Shown here one piece after another: positions 16,041 to 24,583 of a stretch of DNA of 51,574 bases (positions are counted from its first letter, which is position 1; every line of letters begins with the position of its first letter). The notes beneath the pieces were generated by a model. That model did no database searches, was not told the origin of the DNA, and was given only the letters and a program-made list of their open reading frames with translations. The position numbers were made by a program, and so were the translations under genes. Origin of the DNA: JAICUY01 sp035708065 (lineage in GTDB: Bacteria > Chloroflexota > Limnocylindria > QHBO01); contig DASSTC010000061.1 in NCBI GenBank assembly GCA_035708065.1, forward strand, positions 1 to 51,574. Reading direction: 5' to 3'.

Positions 16041-16615
16041 CGGGTCAGGCCCTCCGCCGCCAGGTGGCGGCGCATATCGCCCCTCGCTCGGCACAGCAGC
16101 GTGCGGACGGCGCCGTAGCTCAGCCCCATCACCTCACCGATCTGTTGCGCGCTCATGTCCTCGAGGTCGCTGAGCAGCAGGCACTGCCGGCGCTCGGGCT
16201 TCAGGCGCAGCAGCGCGCGCTGCAACCGCTCGTCGAGCTGCGTCGCCATCACCTGCTGCTCGGGTCCGGGCCGGTGGTCGGCGCGGTCGGCCTGCTGCTC
16301 CTCGTCGTCGTTGCGAACGAGGAAGCGGCGGCGGCGCATGTCGTCGATCGCGGTGTTCGTCGCGATGCGGTACAGCCAGGAGCGCGCGGCGGCGTCATCG
16401 GTCAGGGAGTCGAGCTTGCGGTAGGCCTTGATGAAGGTGTCCTGCGCGATGTCGGCGGCGCGGTCGCGGTCGCCGACCATGCGAAGGACGTAGTTGTAGA
16501 TGGGGGCGGAGAACTCCTCGAAGAGGCGGTCGAAGCTCGCCTCGCGGCTCGCCTCGGCGCTGCGCGGGACGCTCATGCCCGGCGCATCCACCGCCGAGCG
16601 TCCCGGGAAAGCCAT
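16037..16615 (-). CDS. ECF RNA polymerase sigma factor
   Basis: A 192-residue ECF sigma factor starting at ATG 16615 behind GGAGGAAGAGG. The sigma-2 region (about 25-95) contains FDRLFEEFSAPIYNYVLRMVGD, DIAQDTFIKAYRKL and SWLYRIATNTAIDDMRRRRF. The sigma-4 region (about 130-190) contains LPLKPERR-like RLKPERRQCLLLSDLEDMSAQQIGEVMGL and VRTLLCRARGDMRRHL. A later ATG (16576) would give 179 residues. Paired with the coupled anti-sigma gene downstream. Confidence 0.9.
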   Translation of the reverse strand: MAFPGRSAVDAPGMSVPRSAEASREASFDRLFEEFSAPIYNYVLRMVGDRDRAADIAQDTFIKAYRKLDSLTDDAAARSWLYRIATNTAIDDMRRRRFLVRNDDEEQQADRADHRPGPEQQVMATQLDERLQRALLRLKPERRQCLLLSDLEDMSAQQIGEVMGLSYGAVRTLLCRARGDMRRHLAAEGLTR

Positions 16616-16683
16616 CGAGAACACCTCTTCCTCCGCACGTTCCACGCGTAGTCCGTGCCCTGACGCCGGGGTGGTCGCACCTG

Positions 16684-17685
16684 TTACACGCGCTCCGCCG
16701 CTGGCTGGGACTCGGCAGACCGATGCAGGTGCGTGCGCAGCACTTCCGCTGCGTATTCGGGAGCGGCCGGGTTCACGGCGAGCGCGGTCGCGCGCTCGAG
16801 TCCGGCGATCACCCGCAGGCGCGGATGGATCTCCCAGTGCCAGTGGAACGTCTGATCCAGTCGCTCGCCGACCGGGGCGGTGTGCAGGAACAGGTTGTAG
16901 GGCGGGTCGCCCAGCGCGTCGAGCGAGTGCAGCGCGCGCTGCAGTGTGGCGGCGGTTGCCGCGATGGCGCCGTCGTCGAGGCTCGTGAAGTCGGCGGCGT
17001 GCTCCCGGGGCACGATCATCAGCTCGAACGCGGAGCGGCTGGCGGCCGGGGCGAAGACGACGGCATGCTCGTCGGCCAGCACCAGCCGCTCGTCGGCGGC
17101 CTCTTCGGCTGCCGCCAGGCCGCACCACACGCAGGTGCGGCTCTTGATCTGGTAGCGCGCGCCGCCGCCGATCTCCTCGGCGACCCAGTGAGGGATCTGC
17201 GGGATGGCGTACAGCTCCAGGTTGAGGTGCTGGCTGCGCGAGCCGGCCTGCATCCCGTAGCTCTGCACGACCTGCACGTAGCGTGGCTCGCCTGTGGGCC
17301 TCGGTGCTGCGCCGAGCTCGCGCATCACGTCGCGCAGCGTCTTGACCAGCGCGCTCGCGAGCTCCGGCGGCGCATCCGCCAGTCGCTCGTGATGGTCGCG
17401 TGGGCCGACGAGGATCTCCCAGGAACCGGACGAGGTCTCGACCTCCGAGAGGCTGAGCTGCGCGGCGCTGTCCTTCGTCGAGTCGATGCGGTGGAACGCG
17501 TTCGCCCGCAGCGTCCGGCGTCGGATGGTCGTCGGGCTTTCGCCAGCCGGGGCGTCGTCGCAGTGCCGGCAGTGGCTGCCCTCGACGGGCTGGGCCTGCA
17601 CGGCGAACGAGCTGTGCTCGAACGTGCGGTCGGTGACGACCGCCGACCACCAGCCGGTTACCGGGTCGCGGCGGAGCTCGAACAC
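16684..17685 (-). CDS. GalT-like nucleotidyltransferase, nucleophilic His replaced
   Basis: A 333-residue protein of galactose-1-phosphate uridylyltransferase fold. Zinc-type cysteines CRHC (39-42) and CVWC (185-188), SWEILVGPRDHHERL (88-102) and HWHWEIHPR (281-289) are present. The active-site HPHxQ motif of GalT, whose second His is the covalent nucleophile, is here HLNLE (153-157): Asn155 at the nucleophile and Glu157 at the Gln. Canonical ping-pong uridylyl transfer is therefore doubtful; another HIT-superfamily phosphate-ester reaction or a binding role is possible. No other Leloir gene is nearby. I leave the symbol blank for that reason. Confidence 0.75.
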   Translation of the reverse strand: MFELRRDPVTGWWSAVVTDRTFEHSSFAVQAQPVEGSHCRHCDDAPAGESPTTIRRRTLRANAFHRIDSTKDSAAQLSLSEVETSSGSWEILVGPRDHHERLADAPPELASALVKTLRDVMRELGAAPRPTGEPRYVQVVQSYGMQAGSRSQHLNLELYAIPQIPHWVAEEIGGGARYQIKSRTCVWCGLAAAEEAADERLVLADEHAVVFAPAASRSAFELMIVPREHAADFTSLDDGAIAATAATLQRALHSLDALGDPPYNLFLHTAPVGERLDQTFHWHWEIHPRLRVIAGLERATALAVNPAAPEYAAEVLRTHLHRSAESQPAAERV

Positions 17686-17717
17686 GTCCGCATGCTAGCG
17701 GAGACCGGCCGCGGAAC

Positions 17718-18338
17718 TCAGGTTGCGCCTGGCGACGCGGCGGCGAATTGCCAGCTCTTGCGACGCGGCTGGGCGAGCCACTCGTCGCGAAGCAGCGCCA
17801 TGCGCGTCACGTCGACGTGCTCGCCCTCGCTGAAGTGCGCCCGACGCTGCGTGCCCTCCGCCTGGAAGCCTGCCTTCTCGTACGAGCGCCGCGCTCGATC
17901 GTTGCCCGCGTACACATCGAGCTCGATGCGCTCCAGCCGCAGCGAACCGAAGCCGAAGTCGCAGATCGCGTTGAGCGCGTCGGTGCCGTAGCCCTTGTTC
18001 CATTCGGCCTTCTCGCCGATGACGATCCCGAAGGCCGCGTTGCCGTCTTCCTGGCTGATGTCGCGCAGGTCGGTCGTGCCGATGGGCCGCCCATCGGCGA
18101 GCAGGCAGATGACGAACAGGTACTGCCGCTTGCCCTGGGCGGCGAGCATCTGGTCGAACCAGCCCTCCTCCATCGCCATGCTCAGGGGCGAGCGCATCGC
18201 CAGGTGCTGGATGACCTCCGCGTCGTTCAGCCAGCGCACGAAGGTCGGCAGGTCGCTGCGCTCTGCGGGGCGCAGGTAGACGCGCTCCCCGCGGAGGATG
18301 GGCAGCGAGTGTGCGGGTGGTGGCTGTTCGTCAGGCAT
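17718..18338 (-). CDS. GNAT N-acetyltransferase, RimJ/RimL type
   Basis: A 206-residue protein with LRGERVYLRPAERSDLP (15-29), a GIVIGEKAEWNKGYGTDAL acetyl-CoA-binding region (about 104-122) and ERIELDVYAGNDRARRSYEKAGF (about 136-158), the standard pattern of RimJ/RimL-type GNATs acting on protein N-termini or small amines. Substrate unknown. The ATG lies inside a GACCGATGC copy (18335-18343). Divergent from osmC, with 50 bp between starts. Confidence 0.88.
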   Translation of the reverse strand: MPDEQPPPAHSLPILRGERVYLRPAERSDLPTFVRWLNDAEVIQHLAMRSPLSMAMEEGWFDQMLAAQGKRQYLFVICLLADGRPIGTTDLRDISQEDGNAAFGIVIGEKAEWNKGYGTDALNAICDFGFGSLRLERIELDVYAGNDRARRSYEKAGFQAEGTQRRAHFSEGEHVDVTRMALLRDEWLAQPRRKSWQFAAASPGAT

Positions 18339-18388
18339 CGGTCCGCGGGGTACGCTTTACCTTCCGCAGCATACAAGGAGGAGCACAC

Positions 18389-18832
18389 ATGGCTGCCATG
18401 CGCAGCGCATCGATCACGTGGAACGGTGACCTGGCGTCGGGAACGGGCACGGTGAGCGCCAACTCGAGCGGCACCTTCACCGATCTGCCGGTGAGCTGGG
18501 CGTCACGCACCGAGCAGCCCGACGGCAAGACGTCGCCCGAGGAGCTGCTCGCGGCGGCCCATGCATCGTGCTTCGCGATGGCACTGTCCGGAGCGCTGGC
18601 CCGGGCCGGGACGCCTCCCGAGGAGCTGCACGTCAGCGCGCAGGTCACCTTCGACAAGGTCGACGACGGCTGGAAGGTCGTCTCCTCCGCGTTGCAAGTG
18701 CTCGGCCGCGTGCCGGGGGCGACGCACGACGGCTTCCAGCAGGCGGCCGAGGGAGCACGCGACGGCTGCCCGATCTCCGGAGCGCTGCGCGGCAACGTCG
18801 AGCTGAGCGTGGACGCGACGCTGGAGGAGTAG
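18389..18832 (+). CDS. OsmC/Ohr family peroxiredoxin-like protein
   Basis: A 147-residue protein starting at ATG 18389 behind AAGGAGGAG. It carries the OsmC redox cysteines: Cys61 in AAHASCFAMAL and Cys127 in DGCPIS. Length and the KTSPEELLAAAHASC segment match OsmC-type organic hydroperoxide reductases (the start SITWNGDLASG resembles OsmC more than Ohr). It probably detoxifies organic peroxides using a dithiol donor such as lipoyl protein. Confidence 0.88.
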   Translation: MAAMRSASITWNGDLASGTGTVSANSSGTFTDLPVSWASRTEQPDGKTSPEELLAAAHASCFAMALSGALARAGTPPEELHVSAQVTFDKVDDGWKVVSSALQVLGRVPGATHDGFQQAAEGARDGCPISGALRGNVELSVDATLEE

Positions 18833-19547
18833 CCGCTTGGGCGGCGACCGCGAGGGGTATCGCGCGGGGGAGCGCGGGCGGCGCTGCCATCGCTGGCATC
18901 GCGGCCCGCCCTGCCGTCGCGGCCCGCCTCGTCACGTGCCGTTGACAGTCGCGTTGACCAGCTCCGGCGGTGGCCGGCGCCGCGCGAACGCGCCTGGTTG
19001 AGCGTGATCGCCCGCACACCATCGGCGCGCCGGCATCATCGGCTGCTGTAACGCGACCAGGAACGGCAGGTGACAGGTCAGATTCCGGGTCGCAGCGGCT
19101 CGCGCCCGCGAAGCACGCGGTGCTGCTCGACGCCGCGGGCGGCGACCGGACGCCGCGTACTGCGCTGGGGGCCGCCACGCTGGAACGAGCAAATGTCGCG
19201 CTGGTTCGCGCTAACCGGGCCGGCGAGGCCTGATCGCCCCTGCCGTGGGTCTGCTTGAGCGTGGAATCGGCCGTTGCGACGCCCTGGAGCGCTCCTCGAG
19301 TCGGCTAACGCGCACCAGCGCGTCAAATGCGCGGTCGGGAGTCGCCGAGCGGGCTCCGGTCGTCGCCGAGCGGGCTCCGAGCGTCGCCGAGCGAGCTCCG
19401 AGCGTCGCCGAGCGGGCTCCGAGCGGGCTCCGAGCGTCGCCGAGCGTCGCCGAGCGAGCTCCGAGCGTCGCCGAGCGGGCTTGAGCGAGCTCATATGCGC
19501 AGCTCGTCAAGTGCGCGGTCGGGGATCCCCCAACCCGGCGATGCGCA
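18833..19547. other. 715-bp non-coding region between osmC and pckA
   Basis: No credible gene on either strand. It holds the 21-bp tandem array (19341-19486), a near-identical direct repeat on either side of it (19321-19339 and 19505-19523) and an imperfect 18-bp inverted repeat (19199-19216 with 19303-19320, 15 of 18 matching). An open frame through the array would encode VAERAPS repeats; it looks like an artefact of a repeat length divisible by three. Confidence 0.6.
19341..19486. repeat. 21-bp tandem repeat array, about seven units
   Basis: Units start at 19341, 19362, 19383, 19404, 19436, 19446 and 19467, with core GTCGCCGAGCGGGCTCCG. The units at 19341 and 19436 are shortened and an extra 11-bp piece sits at 19425. 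Each unit contains GAGC-NN-GCTC, a small self-complementary palindrome. Units differ mainly at one base (GGGCTCC or GAGCTCC). No spacers, so not a CRISPR. Confidence 0.85.
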
Positions 19548-21137
19548 CTACTCGACGGCGTGCGCGATCTCGGGTAGGAGCCCCTCGTACCGACCCAGGA
19601 ACTCGACGCGCTCGCGCTTGAATCGCTCGACCCAGCGGTGGTAGTCGTCGATCCGCCCGGTGCGCTCATAGAGGCGGCGCGGCTGCAGCTTCTCGACGTC
19701 CGCAACGCCCGGCACAACGGCAGCGACCTCGTACCCGAAGTCCGGGTCGCGCTCCCAGGTGATCGTGCGCTCGGCAATGGCCTGCACGATCGCCGACGAG
19801 TCCTCGATTTCGATCTTCTTCGAGTGCTCCGAGCCCTCGACGCCGCCGACGCGGCCGGTGTTCAGCAGGAACACCTCGAAGTCGGTCGAGCCGAGCAGCT
19901 CATGGAAGCGGTTTGCCTGCATCTCGTCGCGCAGCGGGAAGAACGGGTTGGTGCCCGGCACGCGCAGCGCCTTGCCCTCTTCAGCGGCTCCGCCGGCCGA
20001 GGTGCCCATCGTCTCGCCGAGCATGAAGTAGGCAGCCGCCTGCTCGCGTGACAGCCGCGCGACGGCCGGGATGATGTTGTCGTTGCGGTTGAGGATCAGC
20101 ATGTCGTCGACCGGGCCGATCTCGCGCGGGTCGCGCCAGATGCCGAGCGACGACATCGGGAAGGTGGCGCGTCCGTTCTTCGTGTAGGAGGTGTCGAAGA
20201 AATCGACCGGTCCGCCGTCCTCCTGCTGCGACACGTTCTCGAGGTAGGCGTCGGGCTTGACCACGGCGCCGTGGATCGCTGGCTCGTGCTTGGCGTCGAG
20301 CCCGAACGTCTTGGCGAAGCAGCCGTCCTCGGTGCCGACCACCGTGCCGCCCGGGAACAGGCCGATGAAGTCGTCCTGCACCGGCTGGCTGCCGTTCTGC
20401 CTGGTGAAGGTCGTCGTCGTCTTGCCGGTGCCCGAGAGGCCGACGATCAGGACGGTTCGCTCGCCGGCATCGGTCGGGATGACCTTGCAGCCGGCGTGCA
20501 TCGCCAGGCCGCCGGCCTCGTAGACCTTGGCGTTCCACATCCGCAGGCCGCCCTTCTTCGACTCGCCGAAGTAGTCCGAGTTCAGCACGCGGGTGATGCC
20601 CGACTCGAGGTCGACGCTGATCAGGCGGTCGTCGGGGTAGCCGGGCATCGCCAGGTTCGGGGTGTAGATGATCACGAACTCGGGATCCCAGCCCGCGGCG
20701 GGGGCATCGGCCTCGAAGTAGAGCTGGCGCTGCATGCCCGCGATGTTGGCGTTCGCCTGCTCGATGTACAGGCGCGCCTTCGACCGATGCTCCGGGTCAT
20801 TGCCGATATAGCCGTCGACGACGAGCATGTCGGCCTGGCCGATGTACTCGTCCTGGAGCTTGGCCACGCGCTCGGCTTCCTCGCGTCCGATCGTCTGGCC
20901 GGTGTGCTTCGACGGGTCGTCGTCGATGATGTACGTCGACCCGACGGACCGGCTCGTGACGGACGTCTGGACGTTGTAGTTGCCGAAGCTCGTCTTCTTG
21001 GCGTTCGGCATCCTGGAGGTCAGCTCCTGGAGCTCCTCGGCCGAGGGGTTGTAGATGACCGAGCGGCCCGTCGGCAGCTTCGTGCCCTTCGGACCGTTCG
21101 GGGTGTTCGTGGTCGGGCGATCGGCGAGCATGCTCAT
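19548..21137 (-). CDS. pckA: phosphoenolpyruvate carboxykinase (ATP)
   Basis: I start at ATG 21137 (AGGAGA upstream), giving 529 residues, normal for ATP-type PEPCK. The kinase loop GLSGTGKTTTTF lies at 233-244. Metal and substrate residues appear kept: Lys in YFGESKKG (189-196), His in AMHAGCK (212-218), Asp in VQDDFIGLF, Arg in NGRATFPM. Several flanking loops differ from the Escherichia coli enzyme: SRSVGSTY replaces GRSPKDKY, and QDDFIG replaces GDDEHG. It converts oxaloacetate plus ATP to PEP and CO2 (EC 4.1.1.49), the entry to gluconeogenesis. Single-gene unit followed by the tandem-repeat region. Confidence 0.88.
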   Translation of the reverse strand: MSMLADRPTTNTPNGPKGTKLPTGRSVIYNPSAEELQELTSRMPNAKKTSFGNYNVQTSVTSRSVGSTYIIDDDPSKHTGQTIGREEAERVAKLQDEYIGQADMLVVDGYIGNDPEHRSKARLYIEQANANIAGMQRQLYFEADAPAAGWDPEFVIIYTPNLAMPGYPDDRLISVDLESGITRVLNSDYFGESKKGGLRMWNAKVYEAGGLAMHAGCKVIPTDAGERTVLIVGLSGTGKTTTTFTRQNGSQPVQDDFIGLFPGGTVVGTEDGCFAKTFGLDAKHEPAIHGAVVKPDAYLENVSQQEDGGPVDFFDTSYTKNGRATFPMSSLGIWRDPREIGPVDDMLILNRNDNIIPAVARLSREQAAAYFMLGETMGTSAGGAAEEGKALRVPGTNPFFPLRDEMQANRFHELLGSTDFEVFLLNTGRVGGVEGSEHSKKIEIEDSSAIVQAIAERTITWERDPDFGYEVAAVVPGVADVEKLQPRRLYERTGRIDDYHRWVERFKRERVEFLGRYEGLLPEIAHAVE

Positions 21138-21324
21138 CGCGCGCGAGTCTCCTTCCTGCTCGGACGGGATCAGGCACAGCGGGCGCGACCGCACGGCGCC
21201 CGACGGGGATGTTCAGGTCGAATCGTAGCAAGAACGGTGCGCGTGGACCCTCGGCTGAAACCTTTCGGTGGTGGCCTGCCTCGATACCGGTAGACAACCA
21301 CCACTCACCCACGAGGTTCGACCG

Positions 21325-21792
21325 ATGCGACTCACGACTCGATGGCACGCCGTTCGTCCCCCCGCGCTGGCGATCGGAGCGTTGCTGATCATCGCCAGTG
21401 CAGGCTTCGCGGCCCAGGGCCGAGGCTCCGACGACGGCGCGCCGCCGGCTGCCGAGAGCGCCTCGCCCACGGCTGCTTCGGCATCCGCCGTGGAAACGCC
21501 CGAGGCCGTCGAGACCCCCGAGGCCACAGCGTCGCCCGAAGCCGTCGAGACCCCGGAGTCCGCTGAGACACCGGAGGCGAACGAAACGCCCGAGGCCGTC
21601 GAGACGCCTGAACCGCGCGAGACCGCGGAAGCGGCCGAGACGCCGGAAGCCCGCGAGTCAGGCAAGGCCTCCGAGACGCCGGAGCCGTCCGAGACGCCCG
21701 AGCCCAGCGAATCGGCCGACGACCACGGCGGCGACGGCGGCCATGACAGCGGCGACGACAGCGGGCATGACGGGCCCGGCGACGACCACTGA
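21325..21792 (+). CDS. secreted ETPE-repeat protein
   Basis: A 155-residue protein starting at ATG 21325, inside a GACCGATGC copy. Residues 1-30 form a signal peptide (ALAIGALLIIASAGFAAQG). Residues about 50-130 are degenerate repeats of ETPEAVETPE type, acidic and proline-rich, probably an extended stalk. The end is Asp/His/Gly-rich (ADDHGGDGGHDSGDDSGHDG), which could bind metal ions. It lies 9 bp before an ECF sigma gene, and the anti-sigma encoded two genes later ends in a similar tail. No known family. Confidence 0.7.
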   Translation: MRLTTRWHAVRPPALAIGALLIIASAGFAAQGRGSDDGAPPAAESASPTAASASAVETPEAVETPEATASPEAVETPESAETPEANETPEAVETPEPRETAEAAETPEARESGKASETPEPSETPEPSESADDHGGDGGHDSGDDSGHDGPGDDH

Positions 21793-21801
21793 ACCCGGCC
21801 G

Positions 21802-22371
21802 ATGGAACGAGCGGCGTGGCACGATGCGGTCGTGGATGACCACGTCCTCGTCCGTCGCGTCCTGGATGGCGACCGTGACCTGTTTCGACTCGTGGTCGAG
21901 CGGGAATCGGTCGTCGTCTACCGTGCCTGCCTCCGCATCCTGGGGCACCCCGAAGCGGCAGAGGATGTCGCCCAGGAGGCCTTCGTGACTGCGTATCGCT
22001 CGCTCGGCAGCTTCCGCGGCGATGGGTCGCTCGGCGGCTGGGTGACGAGGATCGCCACGCGTCTGGCGCTGCGGCGCATTGATCGGCGGCCATCAGTCGC
22101 GCTCGACGCGATCGCCGAGCCCGCCGACCGGCAGCGGCACGTCGACCCGCTGCGCTCGATCCTCGACGGAGAGCGCGAAGCGAGCGTCCGCGACGCCGTT
22201 GCCCGCCTGGCCGACCCGTACCGTGAGGTCGTTGCTCTCCGGTTCTTCGGGGAGCTCTCGCTGGCGGAGATCGCTTCGGCCACCGGGCGTCCGGTCGCGA
22301 CGGTCAAGACACACCTCCGGCGCGGCCTCGAACGGCTGCGGCCGGTCCTCGGCGAGGAGGCGGCGGCATGA
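21802..22371 (+). CDS. ECF RNA polymerase sigma factor
   Basis: A 189-residue ECF sigma factor. The sigma-2 region (about 20-95) has DLFRLVVERESVVVYRACLRILG, AEDVAQEAFVTAYRSL and GGWVTRIATRLALRRID. The sigma-4 region (about 128-180) has LADPYREVVALRFFGELSLAEIASATG and VATVKTHLRRGLERLRP. Coupled to the next gene by an ATGA overlap (22368-22371), the usual sigma/anti-sigma arrangement. Confidence 0.9.
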   Translation: MERAAWHDAVVDDHVLVRRVLDGDRDLFRLVVERESVVVYRACLRILGHPEAAEDVAQEAFVTAYRSLGSFRGDGSLGGWVTRIATRLALRRIDRRPSVALDAIAEPADRQRHVDPLRSILDGEREASVRDAVARLADPYREVVALRFFGELSLAEIASATGRPVATVKTHLRRGLERLRPVLGEEAAA

Positions 22372-22982
22372 GCTGGCGCGAAGACGAGACCCAGGCATTC
22401 GAGGAGTCGAGCGAGGTCGAGCGCGAGCTCGAGCGCTATGTCGTGCGGGTGCATGGCATGCCATCCGCCGATTTCGTTGACCACGTCATGTCGGCGGTCG
22501 AGCGCGCACCGGCTCCACGTCGCGGAATCATCGGCGCGTTGCTCGGCATCGCGCCCGGGCTGCACCGGCCGCTGCAGGCGACCGCCCTCGTCGCCGTGGT
22601 CGTGATCGCGGCCGGCGGAGCGCTGGCCGCCGCCGAGCTGCTCGGCGGCATCCGCAACTCCGCTTCACCTCCGGCGACGCCGTCGCTCGTTCCATCGGCT
22701 TCGCCCACGCCGACGCCGCTCGAGACCGTCAGCCCGACGCCAACGCCTTCACCGACGCCATCGCCGACCGATGAGCCGTCGCCGACGGCGCGCGAGACCG
22801 AGCGTCCCACTGCGCCGACCGCCGAGGCGAGCGAGACCGAGCGACCGGAGACGCCGAAACCGAACGAGACGACCGGCCCGTCCGAGACGCCCGAGGCCAG
22901 CGACGATCACGGCGGCGGTGGCATCGACAGCAGCGGTCCGGGCGGCGGTTCGGACGACTCGTCCCCCAGCCCGGGCAGCTAG
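22368..22982 (+). CDS. probable anti-sigma factor with ETPE-like extracytoplasmic tail
   Basis: A 204-residue protein coupled to the ECF sigma gene. The N-terminal ~60 residues are cytoplasmic and helical without a ZAS zinc motif. A TM helix lies at about 68-90 (ATALVAVVVIAAGGALAAAELL). The outer part is a Pro/Thr/Ser-rich stalk (PTPTPSPTPSPTDEPS) followed by ETERPETPKP- and SETPEASDDHGGGG-type sequence, which closely resembles the tail of the secreted protein at 21325-21792. Anti-sigma role is inferred from position and topology. Confidence 0.7.
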   Translation: MSWREDETQAFEESSEVERELERYVVRVHGMPSADFVDHVMSAVERAPAPRRGIIGALLGIAPGLHRPLQATALVAVVVIAAGGALAAAELLGGIRNSASPPATPSLVPSASPTPTPLETVSPTPTPSPTPSPTDEPSPTARETERPTAPTAEASETERPETPKPNETTGPSETPEASDDHGGGGIDSSGPGGGSDDSSPSPGS

Positions 22983-22994
22983 GCGAGAGGCTGG

Positions 22995-23067
22995 AGCGGG
23001 AGACGGGATTCGAACCCGCGACATTCTGCTTGGGAAGCAGACACTCTGCCAACTGAGTTACTCCCGC
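22995..23067 (-). tRNA. tRNA-Gly (anticodon CCC)
   Basis: The minus strand gives a 73-nt tRNA: acceptor GCGGGAG/CTCCCGC, D-arm around ACTCAGTTGGCAGAGT, anticodon stem TCTGC-TTCCCAA-GCAGA (anticodon CCC) and T-arm CGGG-TTCGAAT-CCCG. CCA is not encoded. Confidence 0.93.
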
Positions 23068-23411
23068 CGGAGAGCCTCGCCATGATAGCCGCAGGCGCCT
23101 GACGCCAACAAGCGGCGAACGGGAACGCATCGGTCGACGCACCACCTGGACCGGTGCCCTGCCATGCACTGCGCGAGTCGGCGCCCACCGAGCGAGCGCG
23201 ACCCGGGAGCGCAGTCGGCCAGTCGAGGCGCTCCGACCGTGCAGATGTCGCGTGGGTGAGCGCTAACCGCGTCGCGGACGGACAGTGGCGTCGACTTGAG
23301 CGTTCGTCAGCACGACGAGGCGGCGATCGGCGGCCACCGAGACACGTAGTGCGCACCAGGACGACAGTTGCACCTTCAGTGCGCGAGGAACCGCGACGGG
23401 GACGACGCAGC
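23068..23411. other. 344-bp non-coding region after tRNA-Gly
   Basis: No credible gene. It contains one GACCGATGC copy (23127-23135, minus orientation). A patch at about 23233-23300 shares ATGTCGCG, GCGCTAACCG and CTTGAGCG, in the same order, with 19193-19260 in the other non-coding region. Confidence 0.5.
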
Positions 23412-24329
23412 TCAGCTGCCGGCGAGCAGCCGCCGGTACGAGTCGTATCGGTACGGCGAGACCGCGCCGTCGTCGACCGCGCCACGCAAGGCGCAGCGCG
23501 GCTCGTCGAGGTGCCGGCAGTCGTTGAACGCGCAGCCGCCCAGGAACTGCCGGAACTCGGGGAAGCACCACGGCAGCTCGTCGTCCTCGATCTTCCACAG
23601 GCCGAGCTCGCGGAGCCCGGGCGTGTCCGCCACGTAGCCACCGCCATCGAGCCGGTGGAGCTCCGCGACGGTGGTCGTGTGCCGGCCCTTGTGGAGCGCG
23701 GTGCTCACGTCGCCCGTCGCGAGCTGCAGTCCCGGCTGCATCGCGTTGAGCAGCGTCGACTTCCCGACGCCCGAGGGCCCGGTGACGATGCTCAACCGCT
23801 CGGCAAGCCGCCCGCGCAGCTGCTCGACGCCGATGCCCTCGTGAGCGCTGACATAGGCCACCGGATAGCCGATCTGCTTGTAGCGCTCGAACAGCCGCCG
23901 TGCGTCATCAGCACGGCACAGATCGAGCTTGTTGACGACGACGACGGCCTCGACCTCGTTCGACTCGGCGACGACCAGGAATCGGTCCACGAGCCGGGGG
24001 TTGGGCATTGGATCGGCGCACGCGAAGACGATCAGCACCTGGTCGAGATTGGCGACCATGACGTCTTCCTTGGCACGGCCGCCCGGTCCGGGCTGCAGGC
24101 GGCTGAACTTCGAGCGGCGTGGCTCGATCTGCTCGATGACGCCGGTCGCATCGGTCAAGGGAGTCAGCGTGACGCGGTCGCCGATGACCGCCAGGTCGGT
24201 GTCGTGCCGCCCGCGCTTGGCACGGCCACGGAGCTGGCATTCGTACATGCCGGCATCGGTCTGGATGGAATAGAAGCCGCTTCGGGCACGCAGGATGGTG
24301 CCGTCGAGCTGCGGGGGAGCCGAGATCAA
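23412..24329 (-). CDS. rsgA: ribosome small-subunit biogenesis GTPase RsgA
   Basis: A 305-residue circularly permuted GTPase starting at TTG 24329, with GGAG eight bases upstream. Order: OB-fold (about 8-70), NKLD (133-136, G4), P-loop GPSGVGKST (184-192, G1), DTPG (235-238, G3) and zinc-binding C266, C271, H273, C279. It checks late 30S maturation by binding near the decoding centre. Single-gene unit. Confidence 0.93.
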   Translation of the reverse strand: MISAPPQLDGTILRARSGFYSIQTDAGMYECQLRGRAKRGRHDTDLAVIGDRVTLTPLTDATGVIEQIEPRRSKFSRLQPGPGGRAKEDVMVANLDQVLIVFACADPMPNPRLVDRFLVVAESNEVEAVVVVNKLDLCRADDARRLFERYKQIGYPVAYVSAHEGIGVEQLRGRLAERLSIVTGPSGVGKSTLLNAMQPGLQLATGDVSTALHKGRHTTTVAELHRLDGGGYVADTPGLRELGLWKIEDDELPWCFPEFRQFLGGCAFNDCRHLDEPRCALRGAVDDGAVSPYRYDSYRRLLAGS

Positions 24330-24583
24330 GGGTGCATCTCCACTGGGTCGCTGCGTTGGCGTGGAGCGCGCCCGGGTGCGAGGCCGGGAAGTCGGCCGGT
24401 TCGTCAGAAGCCGGTCGTGACCTCGGATCGGAGGGCGCGCGCGATCGAATGGACCGTCATCGGGCTCGCTCCTTTCACCTGCGGGATCTCGGGTTGGTTG
24501 ACCGCCGCACGGTACCGATGCGGGGGCCCGGCGTCAAGGCTGCTCCACGGTCGCGGCGGCGTCCCCGGCTAGGATGGGAGGCC

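Noticed and set aside
19245..19484. Small protein of VAERAPS repeats
   Set aside because: The frame exists only because the tandem repeat is 21 bp long. There is no ribosome binding site and no conserved start.
19341..19486. CRISPR array
   Set aside because: Repeats are directly adjacent with no spacers and no cas genes are nearby.
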